Positions 18,493 through 27,652 of a stretch of 64,000 bases of DNA are shown one piece after another. Location: NCBI GenBank assembly GCA_009699245.1, contig WLOQ01000002.1, forward strand, positions 62,001-126,000, read 5' to 3'. Position 1 is the first letter of the stretch, and every line of letters begins with the position of its first letter. The position numbers were made by a program, and so were the translations under genes. Source of the DNA: Actinomycetota bacterium (GTDB taxonomy: Bacteria; Actinomycetota; Thermoleophilia; Solirubrobacterales; Solirubrobacteraceae). Under the pieces are notes generated by a model, which ran no database searches, was not told where the DNA came from, and worked only from the letters and a program-made list of their open reading frames with translations.

Positions 18493-20625
18493 ATGAAGAA
18501 GCTCCTCACCGTCGCCGCCTCGCCCCGCACGAAGTGGGTCGTGCTCGCCGTCTGGCTCCTCGCAATGGTCGCCTTCGGGGCCGCGAACCTGCCGAAGAAG
18601 TTCGACGAGATCCAGAAGAACGATTCGGCGTCGTTCCTCCCCGCATCGGCGGAGTCGACGAAGGCGCTCGCGGCGACGCGCGAGCTCACGGGCCGCGAGT
18701 CGGTGACGATCCTCACGGTCTACCGGCGCGGCGCCGGGCTGACGGCCGCCGATCGCACCGCCATCGCCGGCGATCGTGCGCAGCTCAACGCCTTGAACCT
18801 GCCACGTACGACGGCATTCGCGGCGCCGGTGATCTCCAGCGACGGCACGACCGCGCTGCTCAGCGCCGACATTGCGACGAACGGCAAGCCGGAGACGATC
18901 AGCGATCCCGTCGACGCGGTGCGCGAGGTGGTCGGCGCGAGCGCCCGCGGCGGGCTGCAGGTCAAAGTCACGGGCTCTGCCGGGTACTCGGCCGACGCGA
19001 TCAAGGTCTTCGGCAACATCAACGGGACACTCCTGCTCGTCGCCGGGGCGCTCGTGCTCTTCCTCCTCATCCTCATCTACCGCAGCCCGATCTTCTGGCT
19101 CATCCCGATCCTCGCCGTCGGCTTCGCGGAGTTCACGAGCCGCTCGATCGGCTACCTCCTCGGCGAGCTCGGCGTGACGGTCAACGGCCAGTCGTCGTCG
19201 ATCATGTCGATCCTCGTGCTCGGCGCGGGCACGGACTACGCCCTCCTGCTCGTCGCGCGCTACCGCGAGGAGCTGCGTCGCGAACCGGACCGCCACATCG
19301 CGATGCAGCGGGCGCTCACGGCCGCCGGCCCGGCGATCATCGCCTCCGGCATCACGGTGACGCTCGCGGTCCTGACGCTCATGCTCGCCGAGGTCAACGG
19401 CACCGCCGGTCTCGGGCCGCTCGGCGCGCTCGGGGTCGTCGTCGCGATGCTGTCGATGCTGACCCTGCTCCCCGCCCTCCTCGTGATCGTCGGCCGGCGC
19501 GCCTTCTGGCCGCTGATCCCCCACGTTGGCGATGCGGGCACCGACGTGGCGCACGGCGCGTGGCGGCGCTGGGGCGAGTGGATCGCACGGCGGCCCCGTC
19601 CCATCTGGATCGTCACGAGCCTCGCACTCCTCGTCATGGCGGCCGGCCTGCTGAACTTCTCGACCGGGCTCACGCAGAACAAGGCGTTCCGCGGCGAGGT
19701 CGAGTCGGTCCAGGGGCAGCAGCTGCTCGAGCAGTCGTTCCCGAGCGGCGCGAATGCCCCCACCGAGATCGTCGTCCCTGACACCGGCAAGGCGGGCGCC
19801 GTCGCGGCCGCCGTCGACGCCGTTCCGGGCGTGGCGTCGGTGACGCAGTCGACCAGCGGTGCGCCGGGCACCCTGCTGCTGGCGACGCTCGACTACGACC
19901 CGTACGACACGCGCGCGTACGACCTCGTGCCGCCGATCCGCTCGGCCGCCAAGCAGGCGGGCGGACAGTCGGTGCTCGTCGGCGGCCCGACGGCGGTCGA
20001 GGCGGACCTCGCGCGCTCGTCCAAGCGCGACACGCGGTTGATCATCCCGATCGTCCTCGCGGTCGTGTTCCTCGTCCTCATGATCCTGCTGCGGGCGCTC
20101 GCCGCGCCGCTGATCCTCATGGCCACGGTGGTGCTGAGCTTCGCCGCCGCGCTCGGCTTCAGCGCGCTCGCATTCGACGTGATCTTCGGGTTCCCGGGCA
20201 GCGACACCTCGCTCCCACTCTTCGGGTTCGTCTTCCTCGTCGCGCTCGGGGTCGACTACAACATCTTTCTCATGGCACGCGTGCGCGAAGAAGCGCAGCG
20301 GTTCGGGACCGAGCACGGCATGATGCGCGGCCTCGCCGTCACCGGCGGCGTCATCACCTCCGCTGGCATCGTGCTCGCCGGGACGTTCGCGGTCCTCGGC
20401 GTCCTGCCGCTGGTGCCCCTCACCGAGATCGGCTTCCTCGTCGCGTTCGGCGTGCTGCTCGACACCTTCGTCGTGCGCTCGACGCTCGTGCCGGCGCTCG
20501 TCTTCGACCTCGGCAAGCGCGTCTGGTGGCCCTCACGCCTCGCCCACGAGGGTGAGCCCGGCGGCCTTGCGCCCCAGCCCGAGCCGGACCCGGACGCCGA
20601 GGAGCCGGTGACGGCCTCCGCCTAG
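18493..20625 (+). CDS. MMPL-family RND transporter (710 aa)
   Basis: Twelve-helix RND-type exporter with two repeats, each one helix, a periplasmic domain and five helices. The proton-relay motifs are GAGTDYALLLVARYREEL near 245-262 and GVDYNIFLMARVREEA near 585-600, the pair characteristic of MmpL/SecDF-like proteins. In actinobacteria MMPL proteins export lipids or lipoconjugates to the cell envelope, or act in efflux. No lipid-synthesis gene is adjacent, so the cargo is unknown. A TAGAAC box lies 10 nt before the ATG. The stop overlaps the glnA stop in a shared CTAG. The C-terminal 30 residues are acidic and proline-rich. Confidence 0.92.
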   Translation: MKKLLTVAASPRTKWVVLAVWLLAMVAFGAANLPKKFDEIQKNDSASFLPASAESTKALAATRELTGRESVTILTVYRRGAGLTAADRTAIAGDRAQLNALNLPRTTAFAAPVISSDGTTALLSADIATNGKPETISDPVDAVREVVGASARGGLQVKVTGSAGYSADAIKVFGNINGTLLLVAGALVLFLLILIYRSPIFWLIPILAVGFAEFTSRSIGYLLGELGVTVNGQSSSIMSILVLGAGTDYALLLVARYREELRREPDRHIAMQRALTAAGPAIIASGITVTLAVLTLMLAEVNGTAGLGPLGALGVVVAMLSMLTLLPALLVIVGRRAFWPLIPHVGDAGTDVAHGAWRRWGEWIARRPRPIWIVTSLALLVMAAGLLNFSTGLTQNKAFRGEVESVQGQQLLEQSFPSGANAPTEIVVPDTGKAGAVAAAVDAVPGVASVTQSTSGAPGTLLLATLDYDPYDTRAYDLVPPIRSAAKQAGGQSVLVGGPTAVEADLARSSKRDTRLIIPIVLAVVFLVLMILLRALAAPLILMATVVLSFAAALGFSALAFDVIFGFPGSDTSLPLFGFVFLVALGVDYNIFLMARVREEAQRFGTEHGMMRGLAVTGGVITSAGIVLAGTFAVLGVLPLVPLTEIGFLVAFGVLLDTFVVRSTLVPALVFDLGKRVWWPSRLAHEGEPGGLAPQPEPDPDAEEPVTASA

Positions 20626-21962
20626 AGGATCGGCAGGTAGCGGTCGAGCTCCCACTGCGTGACCTGCACGCGGTAGTCCTCCCACTCCTGCCGCTTGATC
20701 TCGATGTAGCGGTTGAAGATGTGCTCGCCGAGCGAGCGCAGCACGAGCTCCGACTCAGCGGCGAGCTCGATCGCCTCGCCGAGCGTCTCCGGGAGCTGCT
20801 CAACCCCCAGGCTGCGGCGTTCGTCGGCAGCGAGGTGGTAGAGGTTCTTGTCCATCGGCTCAGGCAGCTCGTAGCCCTTTTCGATCCCCTCAAGGCCGGC
20901 GTGAAGCAGCACGGCGAACGTCAGGTAGGGGTTGCACGCCGGATCCGGGCAGCGCAGCTCCATTCGTGTGGCCTGCTCCTTGCCCGGACGGTGCTGCGGC
21001 ACCCGCACGAGTGCCGAGCGGTTGCGACGCGACCAGGCGACGTAGACCGGCGCCTCGTACCCGGGGACGAGCCGCTTGTAGCTGTTGACCCACTGCGCGT
21101 AGATCGCAGACATCTCCCGCGCGTGCCGCAGCTGCCCGGCGATGAACGCCTTGGCGACCGGGCTGAGGAACTGCGGGTCGTCCGCGTCGTAGAAGGCGTT
21201 GCGGCCATCCTTGAAGAGCGACATGTGGGTGTGCATCCCGGAGCCGTTCTCGCCGAAGAGCGGCTTGGGCATGAAGGTCGCGTGCCACCCGTACTTCATG
21301 GCGTACTCCTTGACCGTGATGCGGTACGTCATGCAGTCGTCGGCCATCTTCAGCGCACCGGCATAGCGCATGTCGACCTCGTGCTGGCTCGGGCCGACCT
21401 CGTGATGGCTGTACTCCACGTCGATCCCCAGCTGCTCGAGCGCGAGCACCGTCTCGCGGCGCACGTCGGAACCCGCGTCGAGCGTCGTGAGGTCGAAGTA
21501 GCCGCCCTCGTCGAGGACCTCGGTGCCGTTCTTGTCGCGGAAGAGGAAGTACTCGAGCTCCGGGCCGACATTGAACGTGTCGAAGCCCATCGATGATGCT
21601 CGCTCGAGTGCGCGGCGCAGAACGTGGCGCGGATCGCCCTCGTACGGCGTGCGCTCGGGGGTCAGCACGTCGCAGAACATCCGCCCGACGCCTTGCTCCT
21701 GGGGCCGCCACGGCAGGACCGCGAAGGTCGAGGGATCCGGCATCGCGATCATGTCCGATTCCTCGATGGCGTTGAAGCCGGTGATCGAGGATCCATCGAA
21801 TCCCATCCCGTGCTCGAACGCATTCTCGAGCTCGTCGACGCCGATCGAGAACGACTTCAGCTGTCCAAGGATGTCGGTGAACCAGAACCGGATGAAGCGG
21901 ATGTCACGCTCATCGCAGAGGGCGCGCACATCGGCCGGGGTTCGCGGCTGCTCGCTGGCCAT
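20622..21962 (-). CDS. glnA: type I glutamine synthetase
   Basis: 446 residues. The beta-grasp N-terminus includes FWFTDILGQLKSF and the latch region GFDGSSITGF. The metal-binding motif GPELEYFLF is near residue 134, FMPKPLFGENGSGMH is near 233, the ATP/glutamate loop includes NSYKRLVPG near 294, and NRSALVRVP is near 317. It lacks the NLYDLP-type adenylylation tyrosine (here MDKNLYHLAADE), so regulation by adenylylation is uncertain, as in the shorter GSI-alpha type. It assimilates ammonium into glutamine. TAGCCT ends 6 nt before the ATG with no Shine-Dalgarno, indicating a leaderless mRNA. Confidence 0.95.
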   Translation of the reverse strand: MASEQPRTPADVRALCDERDIRFIRFWFTDILGQLKSFSIGVDELENAFEHGMGFDGSSITGFNAIEESDMIAMPDPSTFAVLPWRPQEQGVGRMFCDVLTPERTPYEGDPRHVLRRALERASSMGFDTFNVGPELEYFLFRDKNGTEVLDEGGYFDLTTLDAGSDVRRETVLALEQLGIDVEYSHHEVGPSQHEVDMRYAGALKMADDCMTYRITVKEYAMKYGWHATFMPKPLFGENGSGMHTHMSLFKDGRNAFYDADDPQFLSPVAKAFIAGQLRHAREMSAIYAQWVNSYKRLVPGYEAPVYVAWSRRNRSALVRVPQHRPGKEQATRMELRCPDPACNPYLTFAVLLHAGLEGIEKGYELPEPMDKNLYHLAADERRSLGVEQLPETLGEAIELAAESELVLRSLGEHIFNRYIEIKRQEWEDYRVQVTQWELDRYLPIL

Positions 21963-21968
21963 GGCAGG

Positions 21969-21974
21969 AGGCTA
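21969..21974 (-). promoter_or_regulatory. -10 element of glnA, probable leaderless promoter
   Basis: TAGCCT on the minus strand ends 6 nt before the ATG at 21962. The only purine-rich sequence nearby is on the opposite strand. Confidence 0.6.
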
Positions 21975-22003
21975 GCCGACAGCGGTGGCATGCCGGGGGC
22001 GGG

Positions 22004-22561
22004 TCAGGCGGTGATCAGTCGCGCGGCCTCACCGGACGCGTCGACCGGGACGTCCCCCGCGACGGTCACCAGCGCGGTGAAGGTTTCGAGTGCTACCACC
22101 GCGATCGCCTCGAGCAGCTGCTCATCGGTCCAGCCGAGATCCCGCGCCTCCTCGAGCAGATGCTCGGGCGGAGGCCCAGGCCGAGTGACGATCACCTCAA
22201 GGAGCCGCAGCAGCGCTGCCTGCTCGGGGAGTGCGGACGAGAACTGCCGCGCGGCGCCGACCTCGTCCGGCGTGAGGCCGACGTCACGCACCGGCTGGCC
22301 GTGCAGTACGACGCCGCGGCCGGATCCGTGGTGCTCAGCGACGGCGACGGCGATCCGCTCAAGCGTCCCGGCATCGAGGCTCCCGTGGTGCAGTTCCGCC
22401 CAGAGCCGCGCGTAGCCGCGCAACGCCGCGGGGGACCCGGCGAGCACACCGATGAAGTTCGGGACCCGATCGGCGGTTGAGAGCACTCCGCGCAGGACCG
22501 GCAGCGATCCATCGGGAGCGCTGAGTTCATCGTGCAGCGGGAAACGGCTGATCTGCGGCAT
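22004..22561 (-). CDS. AhpD/carboxymuconolactone-decarboxylase-fold protein without the cysteine pair
   Basis: 185 residues with the helical layout of peroxidase-related CMD-family proteins: PNFIGVLAGSPAALRGYARLW, then a helix leading to the active-site turn, then LTPDEVGAARQF and an EAIAVVALETFTALV helix. The turn that normally reads C-X-X-C-X-X-H has HHGSGRGVVLHG here, so both redox cysteines are replaced (Ser and Val) while the following His is kept. A peroxidase-reductase role is therefore unlikely; a hydrolase/decarboxylase or structural role is possible. The start ATG gives normal length. It lies 42 nt upstream of glnA on the same strand, but glnA has its own promoter. Confidence 0.75.
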   Translation of the reverse strand: MPQISRFPLHDELSAPDGSLPVLRGVLSTADRVPNFIGVLAGSPAALRGYARLWAELHHGSLDAGTLERIAVAVAEHHGSGRGVVLHGQPVRDVGLTPDEVGAARQFSSALPEQAALLRLLEVIVTRPGPPPEHLLEEARDLGWTDEQLLEAIAVVALETFTALVTVAGDVPVDASGEAARLITA

Positions 22562-22689
22562 GGGCGAACCTCGATCTCCATCACGGGCGTCGAGGGCGAC
22601 ATGCCCGCCCCGCATCCCGACGCGCTGAGCGCACCCCGGTCAGGGGTGGGCAGGGCGACCATGGGGCCGCTCCACCCACCGCGCGAGGG

Positions 22690-23541
22690 TCAGTGGTCGG
22701 CGTGGAGGGTGGCCCGGCCGATCGCCAGGATCCCGAGGCGCCGCGCAGCCGCCCAGGTGAGGTCGTAGTCGATCCCGGAGCCGTAAGGCCCGCGGTCGAC
22801 GACCGTCGCCACGACCGAGCGGCCGCGGAAGCTGAAGCGGACCTTCGTTCCGCACGGGAGCGTCTTATGCGCGACGCCGAGCAGCCGCGAGGTGAGCGTG
22901 TTGCCGCAGGCCGTCGTGCGGCCGTACCACCCCGGCCCGTACCAGGTGGCGACACGCGCGCGCATCGTTCCCCTGGGCGAGCGGGGCGCCGTTGCGGCGC
23001 GGTCATGGCAGCGCGGCTTGCGCGCGCGAATCGCGGCGATCGTCGTCGTCCCGGCGATCCCATCCGGCCTCAGGCAGCGTGAACGCTGGAAGCGCCGCAG
23101 CGCTGCGCGGGTGTGCGGGCCGAAGTGCGCTGTCGCGGGCGCCTTGAGCAGGCCCATGCGCCGGAGCTCGATCTGGAGGTGGCGCACATCGCGGCCCTCC
23201 ATCGGGACGTGCAATGTGCGGTCCCCGAGCCGGGTGGCCGCCTGCGAGGTGCCGGCCGCCACGAGGACGAGTGCGAACCCGAGTAGGACCGCCCAGAGCA
23301 CGATGCGATCCTGCCGCGCGAAGGAGCCGGAGCCCCGGCCTCCCTCCATCGCCCGCTTGGGAGCCGCCTCCCTGGCGACGAGGCGGCGCGGCTCGCGGGA
23401 CGGGGCAGGCGCCCTGCGACCCTCGATGCGCACGGTCCGGCGCTCGTTCGTCGAACGGTCAGGGTCGGTCCGCCGGCGCTCGATGCGCTCACGGACTTCA
23501 TCGACTTCGGCCCACCAGGAGTGGGCGTGCTGTGTTGCCAT
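22690..23541 (-). CDS. peptidoglycan-binding / RlpA-like double-psi beta-barrel wall protein
   Basis: 283 residues. A basic cytoplasmic N-terminus of about 80 residues is followed by one membrane helix (IVLWAVLLGFALVLVAAG). Then come a PG_binding_1 domain (VRHLQIELRRMGLL and FGPHTRAALRRFQ) and a C-terminal RlpA/expansin-like barrel with ATWYGPGWYGRTTACG and VVDRGPYGSGIDYDLT, whose aspartates are the catalytic or binding positions. It should act on the cell wall outside the membrane. A c-di-AMP riboswitch precedes it, the classic control of actinobacterial wall-remodelling genes. Start choice: GAGGTG is 9 nt from the ATG at 23541 but only about 3 nt from the one at 23547. Confidence 0.88.
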   Translation of the reverse strand: MATQHAHSWWAEVDEVRERIERRRTDPDRSTNERRTVRIEGRRAPAPSREPRRLVAREAAPKRAMEGGRGSGSFARQDRIVLWAVLLGFALVLVAAGTSQAATRLGDRTLHVPMEGRDVRHLQIELRRMGLLKAPATAHFGPHTRAALRRFQRSRCLRPDGIAGTTTIAAIRARKPRCHDRAATAPRSPRGTMRARVATWYGPGWYGRTTACGNTLTSRLLGVAHKTLPCGTKVRFSFRGRSVVATVVDRGPYGSGIDYDLTWAAARRLGILAIGRATLHADH

Positions 23542-23557
23542 CAGCATGCACCTCTTT

Positions 23558-23685
23558 CGTCGGCTTACGGGGTTAGCTGACGGGCTCGCGCAGAAAGAGC
23601 AGCGCTACGCCGGCTGGCCGACGATTCGCCCCAAATGATGGGTCCCCCGCTCCAGCGCGCACGGCGCACCGGATTCAGCGGTTAT
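23558..23685 (-). ncRNA. c-di-AMP riboswitch (ydaO-yuaA class)
   Basis: Read on the minus strand the leader contains, in the right order, the conserved blocks of this class: CGCTGAATCCGG (about 23671-23682), GGAGCGGGGGACCCA (23639-23654), GGGGCGAATCG, a variable GGCC-rich hairpin, GAGCCCGTCAGCTAACCCCG (23568-23587) and GTAAGCCGAC. The final block ends about 17 nt before the ATG with the Shine-Dalgarno just after it. Binding of c-di-AMP normally switches the gene off, linking wall hydrolase or ion-transport expression to turgor signalling. The ends are approximate because the outer helix was judged by eye. Confidence 0.93.
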
Positions 23686-23731
23686 GTGTACCGAGAACGG
23701 TAGCGCGAATGACGGCCGCAGGAGCGGGCGG

Positions 23732-24214
23732 TCAGCGACCGGCGACGGCCGCGACGTAGTCCGCGACGTGTTTGGCGTCCTCACCCAGGAGGAGCCCGAC
23801 CGGCATGTTGCCGTTGCCGCGCGCGCGGCCGAGGAGGATGGCGTTCTCGACGAGCGCGGCCTGCGGGCGGAGCTTGTCGAGGTTCGGACCGGTGGTGCCG
23901 ACCGAGTTCGATGCCGCGAGCGTGTGGCACGTCGAGCAGTTCGCGATGAAGAGCTGACGGCCGGCCGACTGCGCCTCGGTGAGCCGCACGTCGATGGGGG
24001 TGTTGCGCTCGGCGTCCGCGGCGTTCTCGTTCATGAGCAGGAACGGAATCGCGAGGCCGATGACGACCACGACGAACACCGTTCCGGCGTAGAAGAGGCC
24101 GGAGACCCGGCGCGAGGGCCCGGCGGTTGATGCCGGGCGACGGGTCACCACGAGAGCGGCGACAGTCCCGATCACAGCGGCGACGGCGAGGACGATCAGA
24201 CTTGCGACGAGCAT
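23732..24214 (-). CDS. membrane-anchored c-type cytochrome (160 aa)
   Basis: Two N-terminal hydrophobic helices (about residues 3-22 and 40-60) precede a single class I cytochrome c domain. It has CSTCH at about 92-96 for covalent haem and GNGNMPVGLL near 133-142 supplying the axial methionine. The haem domain would face outside the membrane and carry electrons between respiratory complexes. It needs the Ccm machinery encoded at 35-43 kb. TAGGCT ends 9 nt before the ATG and no Shine-Dalgarno is visible. The next minus-strand gene is the riboswitch-controlled wall protein, which is separately regulated. Confidence 0.88.
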   Translation of the reverse strand: MLVASLIVLAVAAVIGTVAALVVTRRPASTAGPSRRVSGLFYAGTVFVVVVIGLAIPFLLMNENAADAERNTPIDVRLTEAQSAGRQLFIANCSTCHTLAASNSVGTTGPNLDKLRPQAALVENAILLGRARGNGNMPVGLLLGEDAKHVADYVAAVAGR

Positions 24215-24255
24215 CGGGCGTTCAGCCTACACGCCCGGGCGCCAGGAAGGCCTGC

Positions 24256-27200
24256 TCAGCGACGACGCCCCTGGGCGAACGACATGACGGCCGGGGCGAC
24301 CGCCCGGAAGTCGCCGCCCTCTCCCTCCTGTTCGCGGCGCTCGCGCTCGCGCTCATCGAGCGGTGAGAGGACGCGGACGGCGGCTGCCGGACGCCCGGGC
24401 GCTTCGAGCGGCAGGAGCCGTCGGACGAGGACATTGACCGTCCCGCCCCCTGCCGGGTGGCGCTCGAGACGGCCCTCGGCGATGACGAGCGGCTCGGTGC
24501 GCACCGTGAGGCGGTGCCGCTCATAGACCTGCGGCGGGACGACGAGGTTGACCGTCCCGGTCTCGTCCTCCAGGAGCATGAAGCAGACGCCGCTCGCGGT
24601 CCCCGGGCGCTGGCGTGCGACGACGAGCCCGGCGACCCGAACGAAGGCCTCGTGGGGCACCTGCGCGAGGCCCGCGCTGGTCGGCGTGTCGCGCAGCGCG
24701 GGGACCGAGCGCCGCAGAAGCGCCAGCGGATGGCTCCCGGTCGTCAGGCCGGTGGTGGCGTAGTCGGCGAGCAGCTCCTGCCAGCGGTCGAGGCCCGCGA
24801 GGGCGGGCGCCGCGGGCAGCTCGAGCGGCAGCGCGAGCTGCGTCCCCCCACGGTCGCGCACGGGTGCGGCGGCGACCCCGAGACGCCAGAGCGCCTCACG
24901 GCGCGCGTGGCGCGCATCGACCCCGTCGCGCATCGCCAGCCGATCGCAGGCGCCGGACCATGCCAGGCGCTCGAGCGAGCGCCGGCCGGCACCGGCCCGC
25001 GCGGCGAGGTCCGCGAGCGACCGGAACGGCCCGTGGGACTCCCGCTCCCCGACGAGCTCGGAGACCTCCTGCACCTTGACCCCCAGGACGTGACCGAGCC
25101 CGAGCCGCACGGCCCCGTCCGCGGTCACGGTGCAGCCCAGGGCGCTCTCCTCGACATCCGGTGGGTGGACCGTGATCCCACGCCGCTGCGCCTCGTGGAC
25201 GAGCGCGTCCGGCGGGTAGAAGCCCATCGGCTGCTCGTCGATGAGCGCGGCGAGGAACTCCGGCCCGTAGTGGACCCGCAACCACGTGGACTGGTAGGCG
25301 AGCAGCCCGAAGGCGGCGCCGTGCGCCTTCGGGAAGCCGAACCCCGAGAAGCCGCAGATCATCGTGAAGACCCGCTCCGCGAGCGCCTCGTCGACATCCG
25401 GCCAGCGCGTCATCGCGCCGTCGATGAAGCGCCGGTGGTGGGCCTCCATCGCGCCCTTCGAACGCTTGCGGCTCATCGCCCGGCGCAGACTCTCCGCCTC
25501 TCCCGAGGAGAAGCCCGCAAAGGCCATCGCGACCTCGATGACCTGGTCCTGGAAGATGATCGTCCCGAGCGTCTCGCGCAGGACCGGCTCGAGCGACGGG
25601 TGGTCGTAGGGGATCTGGAAGCCGGGGTCGCGGCGCAGGCGCTCCCGCCGCGCGATGTACGGATTGACCGCGCCGCCCTGGATCGGCCCCGGGCGGACGA
25701 TCGCCACCTGCACGGTGAGATCGTCGAGCGTCTCCGGTCGCGTGCGCACGATCGACGCCATCTGGGCGCGACTCTCGATCTGGAAGACCCCGGTCGTCTC
25801 TCCCCGCTGGATCGTGCGGTAGACCTCGGGGTCGTCGTAGGGGATCCGCGAGAGATCGATGCGCTCCCCACGCCGCGCGGCGATCTGCTCGACGCAGCGC
25901 TCGACCGCGGAGAGCATGCCGAGCCCGAGCAGGTCGATCTTCAGGAACCCCGCGTCCGCGCAGGAGTCCTTGTCCCACATGACCATCTGGCGGCCCTCCA
26001 TCGCCGCGGGGACCACCGCACAGCAGTCGATCAACGGCCGGGTCGCGACGATCATCCCCCCGGAGTGCTGGGAGAGGTGGCGCGGGAGCCCGTGAGCCTC
26101 GGCCGCCAGGTCGGCGAGATGGCGCCAGCGCGACGGCTCGTCGCCGGCGAGGCGCTCCGGCCCGAGGGCGCTGACGATGTCCTCCTCGACCTTGTGGCCC
26201 GACCACCCCTCAGAGGCGCGGGCGACCCGCTCGATCTCACCGGGCGGCAGGCCGAGCGCCCGGCCGAGCTCCCGGATCGCCGAGCGGGCGCGGAAGGTCG
26301 GGAAGGCGGCGACGAGCGCCGACCGCTCGCGGCCGTGGCGCTCGTGGATCGCGGGGATCAGCCGCTCGCGCACGTCGCGCGGGAAGTCGAGGTCGATGTC
26401 CGGGAGCGCAGTGATCCCCTCGTTGAGGAAGCGGCCGAGGAGCAACCGGTTGGCGACCGGGTCCACGTGGGAGAGCCCGGTGAGGTAACAGACGATCGAG
26501 GAGACCGAGGAGCCGCGCCCGCGACCCGGCGGCAGCAGCGCCCGTGCGGTGTCGGGACCGCGGACCTCGACGGCGACCTCACGCGCCAGGTCGAGGATGT
26601 CCCGATGCAGGAGGAAGAAGCCGGAGAGCCCGAGCCCATCGATGAGCGCCAACTCCTCCTCAAGGCGGGCGGCGGCCTCCTCCCGGATCCGATGGCCCTG
26701 CGGGTAGCGCTCCTCAAAGCGCGCGTGGCACGCCTGCGCGAGCGCGCGCGCGGCGGTGGTGTCCTCGGACCCGGGATAGCGGTACCCGAGATCCTGCGCG
26801 AGGTCGAAGTCCAGCGTCTGCGCGAGGCGCACCGTCTCGGCGACCGCGTCGGGATGGTCCTCGAACCGGGCGACCATCGCCTCGGGCGTGGCGAGCACAT
26901 GCGCGTGGTTCCCCCGGCGCAGCGGCTCCGATGCGTCGAGCGTCATCCCCTCGCGCACGGCGACGAAGGCGTCCTGGAGCCGCGCGCGCGCCGGCGTGTG
27001 GGCGTGGACGTTGCCGGTCGCCACGCACGGCACCCGCAGCCGCTCGGCGAGCCCGGCGAGCCCGCGGTTGAGCGCGCGGTCGTGGCGCGAGAACGGCCGC
27101 TGGAGCTCGACGCGAAAGGCGTCGCGCCCGAAGCCGGCGAGCAGCCGGCGCATCGTCGGCTCGTCCCGGACCCCGTCGCGCGCACAGCCGCTCAGGCACA

Positions 27201-27615
27201 CCAGCCCCTCCGCGTGCTCGAGGATGTCCTCCATCCGCAGGCTCGGCGCAGCCCGGCGGCGCATGGTCCCGCCACGTGTGTCCGCGTGCGCGCGCGTGAG
27301 GAGGCGGCAGAGGTTCGACCAGCCACGCGCGTCACGGACGAGCAGCGTCAGATGCCGGTGATGCGCATCCGGGCCGGCCTCACCCTCGTCGTCGCGCACG
27401 CGGACCTCTGCGCCGTGAATCGCCCGCAGGCCGAGATCCCTCGCCGCCTGGGCGAACTCCATCGAGCCGCTGACCGTGTCGTGGTCGGTGAGCGCGAGGG
27501 CGGTGTGCCCCCGCTCGAGCGCGGCCACGACGAGCTCCTCAGGCAGCGATGCCCCGTCGAGGAAGGAGAAGGCCGAGTGGCAATGGAGCTCGACGTAGGG
27601 GACCACCGATGACAC
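24256..27615 (-). CDS. dnaE2: error-prone DNA polymerase DnaE2 (ImuC)
   Basis: About 1119 residues, the DnaE2 length. The PHP domain begins at once (YVELHCHSAFSFLDG, LTDHDTVSG). The polymerase palm has PGRGRGSSVSS and the catalytic PDIDLDF. A helix-hairpin-helix and an OB domain (VRVAGLVVARQRPG) end the protein. DnaE2 performs mutagenic translesion synthesis with ImuB. Start choice: an ATG at 27621 lies inside the LexA box, so I prefer GTG at 27615, which begins on the last base of the box just as imuB and the nuclease start 1-3 nt after theirs. A leaderless SOS transcript is inferred. Confidence 0.95.
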   Translation of the reverse strand: MSSVVPYVELHCHSAFSFLDGASLPEELVVAALERGHTALALTDHDTVSGSMEFAQAARDLGLRAIHGAEVRVRDDEGEAGPDAHHRHLTLLVRDARGWSNLCRLLTRAHADTRGGTMRRRAAPSLRMEDILEHAEGLVCLSGCARDGVRDEPTMRRLLAGFGRDAFRVELQRPFSRHDRALNRGLAGLAERLRVPCVATGNVHAHTPARARLQDAFVAVREGMTLDASEPLRRGNHAHVLATPEAMVARFEDHPDAVAETVRLAQTLDFDLAQDLGYRYPGSEDTTAARALAQACHARFEERYPQGHRIREEAAARLEEELALIDGLGLSGFFLLHRDILDLAREVAVEVRGPDTARALLPPGRGRGSSVSSIVCYLTGLSHVDPVANRLLLGRFLNEGITALPDIDLDFPRDVRERLIPAIHERHGRERSALVAAFPTFRARSAIRELGRALGLPPGEIERVARASEGWSGHKVEEDIVSALGPERLAGDEPSRWRHLADLAAEAHGLPRHLSQHSGGMIVATRPLIDCCAVVPAAMEGRQMVMWDKDSCADAGFLKIDLLGLGMLSAVERCVEQIAARRGERIDLSRIPYDDPEVYRTIQRGETTGVFQIESRAQMASIVRTRPETLDDLTVQVAIVRPGPIQGGAVNPYIARRERLRRDPGFQIPYDHPSLEPVLRETLGTIIFQDQVIEVAMAFAGFSSGEAESLRRAMSRKRSKGAMEAHHRRFIDGAMTRWPDVDEALAERVFTMICGFSGFGFPKAHGAAFGLLAYQSTWLRVHYGPEFLAALIDEQPMGFYPPDALVHEAQRRGITVHPPDVEESALGCTVTADGAVRLGLGHVLGVKVQEVSELVGERESHGPFRSLADLAARAGAGRRSLERLAWSGACDRLAMRDGVDARHARREALWRLGVAAAPVRDRGGTQLALPLELPAAPALAGLDRWQELLADYATTGLTTGSHPLALLRRSVPALRDTPTSAGLAQVPHEAFVRVAGLVVARQRPGTASGVCFMLLEDETGTVNLVVPPQVYERHRLTVRTEPLVIAEGRLERHPAGGGTVNVLVRRLLPLEAPGRPAAAVRVLSPLDERERERREQEGEGGDFRAVAPAVMSFAQGRRR

Positions 27616-27628
27616 GAACATATGTTCG
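27615..27628 (-). promoter_or_regulatory. LexA operator of dnaE2
   Basis: A perfect 14-bp palindrome CGAACATATGTTCG, preceded by TATG on the gene strand. It overlaps the preferred GTG start by one base. The internal TATGTT has the TANNNT form of a -10 box, so LexA would block RNA polymerase directly. Confidence 0.93.
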
Positions 27629-27652
27629 CATACGTGATGGACGCGCGCCGGG

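Noticed and set aside
24457-27612. A 1050-codon open frame opposite dnaE2
   Set aside because: Antisense shadow; the dnaE2 strand has all polymerase motifs.
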